Assembly: GCA_910574455.1 (NCBI GenBank)
Contig: CAJSYZ010000004.1
Coordinates: 1,550,001 to 1,614,000 of the forward strand
Source: Trichaptum fuscoviolaceum
Lineage: Eukaryota > Basidiomycota > Agaricomycetes > Hymenochaetales > Trichaptaceae
Direction: 5' to 3'
DNA length: 64,000 bases
Position 1 is the first letter of the stretch. Every line of letters starts with the position of its first letter. Below are positions 46,920-59,049 of this stretch, in pieces. Under the pieces are notes generated by a model, which had not been told where the DNA came from, searched no databases, and was given only the letters and a program-made list of their open reading frames with translations. Position numbers and translations under genes: made by a program.

Positions 46920-47273
46920 CTACTTCGTCTGACTCCGAGTCTGCGGTTTAAGTGAATTAAAAGGTTCCAATGCTGCTCGTTCCCGCTCAACCTTGTGGTG
47001 CTCCTCATTAAACCACGCTTTCCATGTACTCGAGCCCTTGTTAGCCCTAGTTACCTTAATCTGTGGATGATATTCCGCAAGTTCCGACATCACTGCATCA
47101 TCCTTTTGTGATTCGAATCCGAAATGAATATCACCGTAACCGGAGGTGCGCATCTCCGACAATTGTTGCCAAATACAGTGGCTGAGTGGCGTGAGCCTGA
47201 GAAGTCTGGCTTCAAGTTCAGATTCAAGTTCCGCATTTAGTAGCCTGACTACCCCATGCCCTGCCAGTGGCAT
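46920..47273 (-). CDS. Orphan small protein, partly word-encoded
   Basis: An open frame of 117 aa. The N-terminal third (ELESELEARLLRLTPLSHC) is encoded by the repeated words of this region. The remainder (YGDIHFGFESQKDDAVMSEL and then TRANKGSSTWKAWFNEEHHK) has globular, coding-like composition and ends in a basic tail. I do not recognise it. It could be a young gene or an exon of a lost larger gene. Confidence 0.35.
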   Translation of the reverse strand: MPLAGHGVVRLLNAELESELEARLLRLTPLSHCIWQQLSEMRTSGYGDIHFGFESQKDDAVMSELAEYHPQIKVTRANKGSSTWKAWFNEEHHKVERERAALEPFNSLKPQTRSQTK

Positions 47274-47730
47274 CGACGTATTGTGTCTTTGTCTACTATA
47301 CTCTGTAGTACTGTACTCTAGTAGTACTCAAGGTTGTTCTTTTCAACAGCTTGAAGCCCTCTCACCTTAAAGTCGAAGTCCCTGCCACCTAAATTTTAGT
47401 TCAGAGGCTGCCACTGGCGGTACTCAGGCTGGCGGTGAGTCAACCAGTCTCCTAGTTCAACTTCATCCGCTGACTGAGATCTTCAAACTTCAAGTTGTAG
47501 CCTGAGTAGTACTATCTACTACTACTAGTATACTGGCAACTTGATCTCTAAATTTGAACCGAAGTTCAAGATACTACTATTCGGTTCCGACGACTCGGAG
47601 TCGGACTCGGAGTTGGTAGGCTCACAGCTACTATACTATTGCACCAGTTTTAACTCCATTTTGAAGCTGTTGGAGAAAGCGAAACAACCTCCTATCAGGC
47701 TTCAAGTCACAGTTTTGTTCAAAATATCCA
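47274..47730. other. Word-rich intergenic DNA
   Basis: One of the densest word blocks in the window: CTACTACTACTAGTATACTGG, CAACTTCATCCG, CAAACTTCAAGTTG, GACTCGGAGTCGGACTCGGAGT. A + strand frame through it encodes FGSDDSESDSELVGS, showing how the words produce acidic Ser tracts. Confidence 0.5.
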
Positions 47731-49974
47731 AAATGTCCAGTGAGCCTGAGTTTGAGTCGAACCCCCTTGTTGGTTCTGACAATAGCTAAATTGTAGATAA
47801 AAGGAAACATGAGACAGTTGAGGAACGCACATCTGCCCCGCGGGCGAGATCAAATCATGGAGGTCGAGGCAACTGGGGGCACCAATCGCGCCCCCCGTCG
47901 CAAATTCCAGACTGGGTTAGAGCGTACGCACATAGATCTTTGAACAACCCTTCAGCTGGGAGTCATGGCTCTCTTCAAGAACGCATTTTCCCGGCCCCTG
48001 CAAGTCCGAGTCCTAATAGCCGACCTCAGGCTCTTGAAGATCGCATTTCTGCCGGCCCTCCAAAACGGAGTAGTGGTAGCCAACGTCCGAGTCTTCAAGA
48101 TCGCATTTCAACTCGGAGTCCTAGTAGCCACCATCACAATGAACCTGAAGGTACTCCTGCCAGTGACAGCAAAAGGCGTAAAGTTGAGGAGGACGAAACG
48201 CCGAGTCATCGGGCACCGTTCCCGGTATCTGTTCCACCACCATCAAGGCCACCATCATCACTGCCCGATAATGTGAGTGGCGTCACGGGACCTGGCAGTT
48301 TTGTCCAAACACCTTCCACTGGCGGAGATCGCGGAGATAGTATAGGTAGTATAGGTGAACTGCTTAAAAATATGGCACAAAGTGCTTCGCACACTGGCAT
48401 AGAAGGCAACGAGTCGGTTCGCTCGACTTCAGGCCATCCAGGCCTTTCATCGGATGATAGGATTGCGAGTTTGGAGGGTCAGGTTGATACGATGAAAAAA
48501 ACTCTTAGCAAGATATCTTCTTATGTCGATCTCTTGACTAGTAATGTTGCTGGGGTAAGTAATAGGATCATGTTTCGAAAAAGAACGTCTAATAACCTAC
48601 GCTTGTTAGTCACGGGCAGCAGGCGACGCTGTTAGAGTAAGGAAGACCTTGGATAGTCTAAGGTTCTTCTTCATGGAATCCTCCGCAATTGTCCTTGGGT
48701 TCAAAGATTCGGACATACAGAAATGCCTTGACAGCCGGAGCACTGAAGATCCCTTCGGTTCCTACTACTTCGAGGTGAACGAGGGCGCGTTTCAGAAAAT
48801 CATGAATAAATACTACCGACTTCATTCTCGCAACGGCTCGGAAGGTCTTAGAGAACTGCTATCTCAATATGGACATTATAGAGAAGAGAAGGCAGTAGGG
48901 TTTTTCGCAGTATTGAACTCATACGATAGGGATGCCGAAAATCTTAAGGCTTTCCAATTCTTCATACCGCTCTTCCAGGCCTACTACGACGTAATCTACG
49001 AACTCATCGCAATCATTGACGCCGATCTCCAAAGAATGTCAGTCGACATCTCTAAGATTCTCGTGGCTCAATCTCAGCCTCCCAATCGTCGTCGTCCCGA
49101 TCTTCGGCCCCTGACATTGAGGCCATTCTATCAACCGATATCGGAAGCAGGGAGTTTGCAATCGAAATACAATACGCCTGCGGTTAGACAGCTTCATTTT
49201 CAGCCCCAGCAAACTGAGGTCAATCAAACGCTACTACAGTTTGACAACACGCAGAAATCTTGGGAAATGGCGATTAATCTGTGCAATATTCACGACGCAT
49301 TCTTCCAGAGGAGGGATGCATTTGCTGTTACCTCCAACGACTATGCAATTATTTTCGAGGCAAGAGATATTCTGGAGCTTTTGGAAAACGCCGAAGCAGC
49401 AATTTTGGCAGATAATTCTGCTGACAAGATTCAATATTGCTTCCAGGAATTGGATTATCTTCAGAGGAGATTGATAGGAGCGCTTAGGATTGTCAAGAGA
49501 TGGTTGCAAATTGCCTCCACAAAGGGTCTTTTCGATGTCGTCATGCAGAATGGGAAAGGCGTGGTCATAAAAGGGCTCTTAAACAAGATCATACATCAAG
49601 GGCAGGAGTCGACTGATGCTGTCCTTGATTCTATTGATATGTTAGCAGCCTATAACAGGGACGAATTGGAGGCCTATCAAACGAACTTGAAGGGCAAGGG
49701 GAAGGAAAGACAGGACACGGCAGCATCGACGTCAGCAGGGTCCTTAGATAGCCAGACGACTCGAACAACTTTCTTGCAGGAGGCGGACATGCACAGATAC
49801 CAAATGTATCTGATGGAGGCGGTGTGCTCGTCATTCGATAGACAAACCCCGAAGGGCATCGCGATGAAAATTGATATTAAAGAAGTTCTAGGGTATCGCA
49901 ATTATTTAGAATTGGCGATAAAGTCAAAGGATGACTCCAAGCCTTCAAGTCCTCAAGGTCGCCTCAACTACTAG
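47731..49974 (+). CDS. Family-X protein B (unrecognised helical/coiled-coil protein)
   Basis: Exon A is open to 48,554; exon B is 48,610..49,974. The intron (GTAAGT...TTGTTAG, 55 nt) is phase 0 and lies at NVAG|SRAAGDAV, matching SVDG|NQVAKDGV of the paralog at 1.1 kb. The N-terminal part has repeats of LQERI/LEDRI/LQDRIS in a Ser/Pro-rich region, then a coiled coil (DRIASLEGQVDTMKKTLSKI). Exon B contains LKAFQFFIPLFQAYYDVIYE and RRLIGALRIVKRWLQIAST, the two family blocks, within an all-helical protein ending in a Lys-rich tail. The start is uncertain: ATG 47,731 (MSSEPEFESNPLVGSDN) fits other family N-termini, but I cannot place a splice from it to the frame open from about 47,800. Confidence 0.65.
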
Positions 49975-50207
49975 CCGAATTAGCCCTCTCGTAGGTGGTG
50001 GGTTGACAATGGACACAGTATGCTTGCATCTCCAGTTTCTCCCTTTGTTGCTTTGAGATTTGTTGATAATTATATTACCTCGAACAATGAATACCATGAT
50101 GTCGTCGCCGCTGGCTCTGGCAATGTAAACTGTACAACAAGTCTCAATACACTTTGTAGTACTATGTGGCAACTTGAATGTGCTAACGGAAGAGTTTAAC
50201 TTAGTAA

Positions 50208-53200
50208 TTATTGTCTAGCTTCGTACAGTGTTTGGTGCATGTGCATGTCAGCAAATCGGTTAACATAGAATCTATCATAAAAATCCAGGGTCTCCTCAGG
50301 TGTCAATGACTTTGGAGGACATTCATCACCCTTCGGAACCCCCAGGAGGTGGGCCAAACGGAGGATGTCCCCTACATCTATCACAGATTGCTTCGGAGCC
50401 TTGCAGTCGCGGTGATAGCGACATCTGCCACTGGCATTCACTCCAGTACAGCATCCGACACAGGTGGTAGAGCTCTCTAACTCATACTCCGGTTCGACTA
50501 TCCACATTCTTGTTTTCAGGTCGGGTGAATCTCCAACACGCTTGAAAAATTGGACGAGAGCGCAGTCCTGACGTTCCCCTTTAGCGGTGAAGGAAAAAAG
50601 AAGCATAACCCGGGCAACTCTCATTCCTGCAAACCCCTTTATGCAGGAGCTAACTCGAACAAGGACTGCATCACGTCTTGCTTTTCCGCGCCAAGAGGGA
50701 TTGGACCTGATCGCCTCCCTCATTGCTTGTTCTATAGGGATCGATTCGCCATGGTAGGCAAAGAAAGCAGTGGCTGAATGGAATATTGAAAAGTCATTGC
50801 TTGTGTCCAATTCAACTGCTGGTTGGGCTCTGCCAGAGGAGCCCCTTGAGTTGGAGATGTGATTCTCGTACTTGTTGAATAAGTATTTTTTTATGAGCTG
50901 TCGGAGCTGTCGGAGCTCTGGATGACCTTTTATCGCCGCAAGCGTGTTGAGCTGTTTAGGATACACCTTACTGGACTCTGCAAGGATGACAACAAAGAAG
51001 TCAGATGTGCAACACCAAAGCATGGGTTACCAAGTAATACCCACATTGCTTGGAAGCCATTAAGATCAAGCTCAAAGGGTCATTTCTGCCACCCAAGCGG
51101 ATCTGGCGTTCAGCATGTAGTATGCCATGAACCGCAAGATGATGTGGCCCATACACTACGTTTTCGGGATCTTCCAGGTCTGCAATTTCGTTGAGTTCAT
51201 TATTGCCCACAATGTCATCGAAGAAGTCCTCTGTATCATCAGCTGCGCCAGCTACGGGTGTATCATGATGGTGCATCTGCTCCTTCCGAATTCGGGTCCT
51301 CTCAGCGTCATCTGTCTCCGACTCTGACATATTCCTGCGCAGAACATCTTGCAAAGCTCTCCATGAAGCCTCAGCCAGAGGACTTTCCAGCATTCCACGC
51401 CTCTTGAAGTCTGCCCTCGATGCAATAAGTTTACTGAGACGTTGGTTTGCTGTGATCATCTGACCCAAAGGATCATTTCTGTTTGAGCGTCGCCACGTTT
51501 CCTTGACCGCGTAAATGTGTTTATTCTCTGTGATTGATGAGCACAGCCCGCTTGGTGCAGCGAAGAGAGGGATCATTGTAGGATAGTGAATCATGGCATG
51601 CTGTCGTGGAAGTGAGAAGTTATCCCGGATGCCCTTAGCTATGAATATTTTGCGATATTGATGATAGTGATCCAGAGAGGCTTTAATCTGATCAAGAGTT
51701 GAGGCTGTAATCGTGTACCGACGCACAAGGTAACAGAAGTCCAGAAATGCACTCAATGCGTGAACTATATCATCATGTACAATGCCCACAATAGCCGGAA
51801 GATACACCTAGTAAGCGGATTGCATCAGATATCAGCAAACCACCACCTCAAACAAGATCATGATGAAAATACCACATACTTTCATAAGTGCCTTTGAATC
51901 ATTACCTGTCCATTGCTTGAAGCCTCGACCTTCGGGAAATCTGCGAAGTCCGGGAAAAGGAGCAGCAACTCTGATTCTACGTGAAAGTTAGCAATGGTAT
52001 TCACACGACTTGTAAGGGAATAGTACCTTTTATCCACAATATCCAGCTCTGTTGTGGTCATGCTCTGGCAAATCCACTCGACAAGATGATCCTTGAACAC
52101 GCCTTTGATGATTTGGTGCAGTAAGTCTGGAGAAATGAGATCGCATATATCTGCACGCGGAAAATCATTGGTGAAGGGCTACGGGACATAGTTCAAGTTG
52201 CGGTAAGTGCATCTAATGGACAACTTGAAGTTGGAACACATACGACGATATCTTGGTGGAACCCATACTCCTTACGAATTGTGGCTCTACTTATGCTATT
52301 GTCATCCACCTGTTCTATCAATCGTTCGTGCAGCTCTTTTGTTCGAGGATTTGTAACAAATTCCGGATTATCTAGGTTCTTGTGAGGTGCTGTACATCTA
52401 TATAGTAGCCGCATTAAGCCATTTCCTCGAACTCAAGTCGGATGTGATTTTTGGAAAGGACAATACTTACTTGCAGCACCATCCAGTGCATATTGCGCAT
52501 AGACTCACCTGTTCCGGATAATCGGCTATATACGAGCCGAGTCCGAGAACCGACCTACGCAAGTGACCATCAGGGCACCGGAAAATGGTTTGTTCGTTGT
52601 TTATGGACATTGCGCTCTTCAGTGGTCTCAAGATTCTCGATATAGATGAATGAAAGACTTGATGTCGAAAGCGGCGGAATTCATCCGACTTTTCGTACTG
52701 CCGTTCAGCTGCAAAGCATCAGAACACAAATGGATAGCTCAGTTTTTGACACACACTCTTTGGTATTGCTAGAAATGCTACGAGCTGGACTGTATTCAGC
52801 TTTTGGGACCGCCGGGCCTTGTTAGATACATTTCCTATTGAAAGATATAACGGATAATATTCGTTGTTGCCAGTTCCAACGGAGACTGTTGTCTTGTCGC
52901 TCCCTAAGATGACCGGAACGAACATAGACCCATGGACCGCTTTATCTTCGGCGAAGATTTTGTTCTAAGTCAAGGATTATCAATACACTTCTTCCAACTT
53001 TGAATGCTGCATGATTCATGACTTACAGCCTGTTCCCAAGCAAAGTTTCCGGACATGTAGTTTCTGAAGACTCGTTCTTTGTTGTCATCAGAGTCCTCCT
53101 TCGGCTGATACTCACGAAACGGGACATAGTCGAATTCGCCTTCCAACGCCGGATTGTCCACCAAATTCCGGATCACTTCCAAAGGATCCCGATACCATAC

Positions 53201-54194
53201 ATCATATTCTTTCCTCTTCCATGACTCGGTGTTCTCGTTTGTTGCCTTTTGGCTATGATCGTCCGTGTAGAAGTTACTAAAGGATTTCCAAGACACATCA
53301 CCGACTTTCGTAGCATCAATGGCGTTATACATTTTTTGCGCATCTCCATCGAGTAGCGTACTAGTTGAACCCAGATCCAAGTCATCGTCAGGCAATGTCG
53401 CATCCAATTCGGAACATCCGCAAGATTTTACATTCTCCGCCTCCTGAATCAGCTGATAAGCCTTCATGATTCCCAGAAGCTTTGTTATGTTCCCAGCAGA
53501 CATTTGCTCTTCCCGATAGAGAAAATCTGCGAGCTCAAAATCTGCTCGGCACGAATATGGAAACCAGTCATTTGACGCAGATTCGTTTCGCGGAGCGGGT
53601 GAGTCTTCGTATTCTAAGAAGTTCCCTTCTGCATCACATGGAGTGGCTGCACAATGTTTGGTGTCAAAATGCTACAGTAAACCGGGAACAATTGATTTGG
53701 CGCGCACCATTCAAGTATCTGTGATACACCTTCAAGTTATCCTCGCTCTCCTTATAATCTCCAATGTCGGAATCCAAGTCTTCAGAACGGCCACTGTCAC
53801 TTCCGGTGACAGAATGGGACAGAGAATCAGGTCTGTCCAAATCTTGAAGCAGCTCGTCTCGGCCTATACTGAGCATCGAGATATCCTGTGTAAGCATGGA
53901 AATATCGTAATCGTAGGAGTCAGAGCCGCTCTCAAGATGACCCTCTGATGGAAGTTCGGACGACCTCAGGAGAGCTTCAAGTTGAGGACTTGGAGCTCGT
54001 ATGGGTCGAATAGGTGACGATTCATATTCATGACCACAGGCAGAAGAATTTGCCAAGAATGACGTCGGATGAGCTGAATATTCATGTCTTGCTCTTCCAG
54101 ATTGACTCTTGAACATCCTACTACAGCCAGGCAAGGTGCATCGAATAGTTGGTGGAAAATGAAAGGGATCGTGCTTTTTCCGTGTCGCTGGCAT
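50208..54194 (-). mobile_element. Plavaka-family transposase gene, apparently intact
   Basis: The model is complement(join(50208..50975,51031..51807,51880..51976,52027..52178,52244..52397,52471..52708,52757..52964,53027..53646,53708..54194)), nine exons, 1,166 aa, every phase closing and no stop. The N-terminus has a C2H2-like finger (IRCTLPGCSRMFKSQSGRAR, then HEYSAHP). The DDE-type core shows EYDVWYRDPLEV, VPVILGSDKTTVSVGTG (Asp about 392), YLSIGNVSNKARR, IADYPEQV, TNDFPRADICDLISPDLLHQ, GLRRFPEGRGFKQWTGND, LPRQHAMIHY and CSSITENKHIYAVKETWRRS. The C-terminus ends FYVNRFADMHMHQ. Family membership rests on these consensus strings, which I know from fungal Plavaka elements. Terminal inverted repeats were not located. 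All introns being removable suggests recent activity. Confidence 0.85.
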
Positions 54195-54466
54195 CAACTT
54201 GAATGTAACCTCAGTAGTAGTACACGTCGACAATTGGGACTCACAGCTGAGCCTCACTGGCACTGGCAGGCTGCTAGCACTGGCAGTGAGTCGGACTCGG
54301 AGTGCCAGTGAACTTGAACCTGAGTTAAAATTAGTCATAGAGTAGTCACGGTAGTAGTGGGCGTAAATTTTCAACTTGTCTAAGATAGACGCCCCCGCCT
54401 CCCTGATCTTGAACTTGCACCTTCGACACATCTTATCATCATACAAGTCTCAAAACACTGCACAAA
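54195..54466. promoter_or_regulatory. Divergent promoter region between transposase and partner gene
   Basis: A 272-nt gap separates the two start codons. It contains CAACTTGAATG, AGTAGTAGTACAC, CACTGGCACTGGCAGG, GAGTCGGACTCGGAGTGCCAGTG and GAACTTGAAC words, so the shared promoter is itself made of the repeated vocabulary. No clear TATA is seen. Confidence 0.45.
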
Positions 54467-57400
54467 ATGTCAACTCAAAGACAGACAAGGGCTAAGAACA
54501 GGGAAAAGCACCCCGGAGCAGTTGTTGACCAACTCAGAACAAGACGAACACAGGAGGAGATATTGCGGGAGAAGGAAGAAAAAGAGAAAAGGAAAGTACG
54601 GCAGGCAGAAAGGCGGGATGAGGCATTGAAGGAGAAGGAAGAGAAGGAAAAGCAGAAGGAAGAGCGGACAGCTTTCCGCAGAGCTGCGGCCCAGCAAGTC
54701 GCGGTTGCGAAAGAGAGGAAAAAACTCGCTGCGGAGCAAAAACGGGCAGCAAAAGAACAAGAGGCAGCTGACAAGGTTCGCAAGAAGGTGACTGCAGCAG
54801 AGAACCAAGAAGCAGCGATGCTAGAGACCGTAGAGCTTGAAAACAACTTGTCGAAGGCTCTTGAGACACGCACCCAGATGGGCTCAACAGTGCCCAAACT
54901 CACTGGCAAACGTGGACGTAGAAAGCCAAAAGGCGAATCTAGTTGTAAGTCTTCAACTTTAGATCAGTGATGACACAGATTTGAACTGGCATAAACAGAC
55001 TCGAAGAACGATGTTAAAGACATATCGGATTGTGAAGATGGACACAACGAAGACTTGGATATTCGTGAGTAACATTACCTATACATTTTCAGACGATCTC
55101 AAAGCTTGGAGGTTGAACCCTGTGACTCACGTTAATGCGAAGCAGCGAGTATGGATGAGCCAAACGGGAAGCCTGCAAAAAAAGCTAGGAAAGAAGACTC
55201 CAAAGGTGAACTTCCATTTCGCACACGTGTGCAGACCGCAAAGATGTCCAGGTCTGCCGCCACTCCCAGCGACGCATTCTTTCACGCTCCTGCAGGACCG
55301 AACGAGAGTCTTTCTGGTGAAGAAACGGACATAATAGACTCGCCCGCTACGTCAAGGCGGAACGACAAGACAAAACGCCCTGTCAGGGCGCTTCGCAACA
55401 CAGATGATTCCACTTTCATCGGTGAAGAGGGTGGAGGTCTTGAGGTGCCAGTGGCAGGGATAGACTCAGAAAGGATCAATTTGTGAGTTTGAAGTTTGAA
55501 TCTTGCATTGCGTCTGAATCAGTATCTTGTACTGTCAAGTCAATGTAATGGTGAGTGCGATTAAACATCATCCCGACTACTACTAGTAGTAGTACTAGAT
55601 TACTAATGAGCCTGCCACTCAGGCTGCCAGTGTCACTGCGGTCACGGTGCCAGCGGTTCAAGTTGACCGTGACGCTCCCGGGCCAAGACCCGACTTGGAA
55701 GTCCTTCACCTGCAATATTGACGCTCTTGTCCTTGTTACCACTGTATTATGAGCCTTGCTGACGCAAAGCTACACCAGACACACCATCTCATTGCCAGAT
55801 GATGAAAACTTAAGTCCCTGGGAGGATGAAGGAGAAACAATCACCCTTACAAGCTATCATGGTGTAAAAAATAGCACAATCAGTGTGCAACAGAAGGCAC
55901 ATCTTGTCGATTCGGAATCAAATGTTGTGAGTTGACGGAGCATTAGAATGGCAAATGCAGTCTGAATAACTTGTTTATAGGGCGGAAGCAATCCGAAGAG
56001 GCTAACAAGGCCGGCTCAAGCTTGTGTGAGTACGACTTATTTCTGTTCGATTCACGTCAGTTACTCCATGACCGTTTGTTCATATCCCTTCGTTATTATT
56101 TATCTGCCAACTGCCGTGTCATGAACAGGATGGAGGTAGCAGCAACCTCAACTCGAAGAAAAGGAAGTTATTGCATGACACTCTTTCCGGGTCGCAGGTT
56201 TCAACGGTAAGCGATGTCATATCATTTTTCATTTTTCATTCTACTAAGCAATCCCTTCCCGTACTCGAGGATAAGAACAACGAGATAAAACCAGGTGGAC
56301 AGGTGAGTGCCAGACAGCGAAGCACAGTGATCTTCATTCTATATCCTTCATTGCTGAATTGGTATTTGCATAGGATGCAAACAAGAGGACTGCTAACTCG
56401 CAGCTTAGCGCACCGGTAAGTCTATCTTATTTCAACTTCTCTCGTTCCCCCCTTTATTTATGGTCGTAAGGTGCGATCACTAGCTTTGGAACCCCGTGTA
56501 CAGAGGTATGTGTGAGCGTCGATGCACCGTAGGCTCACGTCCGGTGCTCTCCTGTAGCAACTATTCGTTTCCTTCTTCACTTCGAGTCGATCGCTAATGT
56601 GTGCATATGAATAGGACATCACAGTCACAAAGAACGGAAAGAGGAAGTCGCCACCAGACACCGACTCTCAGGTTAATGTGGTAATTCTTCTACCTTCACG
56701 TGCAATGAATTCCTTCATTTCATGTTTACTTAATTTGAACCATCTCAATAGGCTAATAAGACTGTCAAGATCAATAAGTCATTGTTGATTGACATGGACA
56801 CACAGGCCGGTGCCACAGTAAGTGTCAATTCTATGGTAATTGGCATTTCAAGTTCGTATCTGATCAGGCGGAAAGGACTTGAGTAAGAAGAGGAACCCCT
56901 CTGATATTCCTTATCGGCCTGAGGCCGACACGACGGTAAGTGCTTCTTTTCGATCTGCTCACTTGCCATGGATAACAGCTTTCTGACGTGTTGCAGCCGG
57001 AGATTGGATCCGCTACCTTTAATCGCAAGAGGCAGTTGCTGGTGGCTGATAATGAAGTAAGTGAGAGTCGATTGATACACTCTAAACGTGAGCATTCACC
57101 TTCTTTTCTTAATAGTCTGGTGGTCGAAAGATGTCGTTAGCACCTCGAGCACCGTCGCTTGCAATGACGAGAGCGTCCCGCACCCCCGGACCCGAAGTGA
57201 TAGTGACTGGGGCTTATCAAGGTCATCGCAAAGTCTCTCGGACTACTAGCTCAGTTTGTCGAATCAAATTCATTTCTATGACATATTTTGCTGATGTACG
57301 TATATGCAGACATCAGTGGGACTTGAGGACAAGGATCGAAATGAAGGAAGGGAAGGATCTCGCGTGCAAGGCAGGAAAAGGGCGACGAACCAGTGTCTCC

Positions 57401-58587
57401 CTCCCGGTACTCAGGCAGGATGGACTCATATTCTATTACCTTCACTATTTCGCGCAGTTGGAAAGTCCGTCACACCATGGCAAACCCCGGACAATAAGCT
57501 CATCAGCTCATTGTGGGGGAAAGTGTTTGATTCTGTGGAACTCATTTACGAAACTCAGTTCGCCGATATCTGTTCTCTAGTTGAGTCATTTTTACTTATT
57601 CTCAAATCACTTTACCAAATTGAGATGCAATCCTCGTATTTCAGGCGGCCCAGAGATGCTCTGATAGCTGGCGCAAGAAGCTGTTTGAGAAAGCTGAGCA
57701 ATCAGTTGCTAGTTTTATCAGCGGCGAACAATCAAAGTCAATGCAAAACGAAGCAATTGTGAAGATGTTGCAGACGCTAGTTGACAAGAAGAAAGCCGAA
57801 CCGTTTCTATGGGAAAGCTGGTATAGTATGGAGAGGGTAAGTAAAAGAGTATTTATTGTTGCATTTTGTGTCCATGCATTGACCCTAAATGTACAGAAGC
57901 AAGGACTGTTCTGCTCTGACCTTGTGGTCTCAGTGTTGTCCGTACACATTGTCTTGGCCATGGGTCGGCATAAAATACTGGACAGAAACACCATAGGAAA
58001 GCCTATCGGTGCCCTCGCCCTTGCGGCAACAGCGGTATCTACTTTTTTCAGCACTTATATTGTCCTTATTCGCTGATCTTCCCATGGATAGGTCAAGGTT
58101 GCCATTGATAAACAGGTGGCTCGGTTGCAAAATATCAAAGAAGAACTTGGCGGCGCTGAGTGGTATTTCACTAGCGCTCTGTGGCAGCCTCATACGGACG
58201 ACTATGTTAACTTGTTGTCGAATCCCTCTTTCTTCACTGAATCAAACTGGGAAAAGGTTCGATCCCGCCTCCTAGCTTACGATGCCAGTACAGATATCGA
58301 TACGAGAAAGAACACCGAACTTGTTGGATCGGGTATCACTGGCAGGGACTTTTCCTTGTATTTTGACGTTGTAGATGCAGATTCGACCTGCGAGAAAGCG
58401 TATGACGAAGGCGCTGATAATTGGGAAGACGGAACCGACGGAACCGACGATAAGGGCGAAGAGCGTGAGGGGGCTGAGTATAGAGGCGGGTGGAAGGTGA
58501 TGCAGAGGACGAGCATGCTAATGCTGAGGGTGACGACAACCTGAGCGAGAGCGGGGACGAGGGTGTTGACAAGATTGAGGGCGAGGG

Positions 58588-58622
<35 letters not shown>

Positions 58623-58699
58623 ATTTAGGTGGAGATGGTGATCATGAGGAGGACGACGCTTCAAAATGGGATTCGGCTACGGACTGCGTAGACTTCTAA
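54467..58699 (+). CDS. Many-exon transposon-partner-like protein with DUF6532-like C-terminal domain
   Basis: Exon 1 (54467..54944) encodes MSTQRQTRAKNREKHPGAVV and a long Lys/Glu coiled coil. Exon 2 is about 55,000-55,066, exon 3 from about 55,143. Between 55.9 and 57.3 kb follows a chain of tiny exons (about 40-100 nt), each coding a basic motif such as NSKKRKLL, DANKRTAN, KNGKRKSPP, KINKSLL, SKKRNP, NRKRQLL, GGRKMSL, most ending at GTAAGTG. The C-terminal part (57.3-58.5 kb) has LPPGTQAGWTH, NKLISSLWGKVFDSV, AQRCSDSWRKKLFEKA and IGKPIGALALAATAV, which I associate with basidiomycete DUF6532 proteins. The end is acidic (GEGEGEGEGEDEDEDLGGDG). Near 58,480-58,500 the frame must change to reach that tail; otherwise the protein ends at 58,544. 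It is divergent from the transposase, as such partner genes often are (family knowledge, moderate certainty). Confidence 0.6.
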
Positions 58700-59049
58700 G
58701 GGCAAATCGATCACTGGTGAGCCTCTTCTTTTCGTTTCTGTCCGTGCGCTCAATATTATATTACCATCGACTTGCAGAGCAGCCTTCGTTTCTACTGGTA
58801 CGCCAAAGAACATGCAGAATTGAAGGCACGGCAGCGAAATGTGGCCTGCCACTGCCCGTCACGGCAGAGGTTCGGGATAATGTCGTGGCGGATCCCATGA
58901 TAGCGACTGCTATGCTTAGTCTTGTGTAAATGACTGATGTACTTGAACGCTGAGGCACTGATAGCTACATAATGTTGTCTTATATATTTCTGATGCAATG
59001 AAATACTTGGATCGTTCTTATGCACTTAGACTCTTGAGCACTGCAATTC
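58700..59049. other. Intergenic DNA
   Basis: 3' flank of the many-exon gene, no supportable gene. Confidence 0.4.

Noticed and set aside
52027..52178. Apparent frameshift in the transposase before FPEGRGFKQW
   Set aside because: A GTACTA...CACGTAG intron (51,977-52,026) restores the frame and reproduces the family consensus, so the gene is not broken here.
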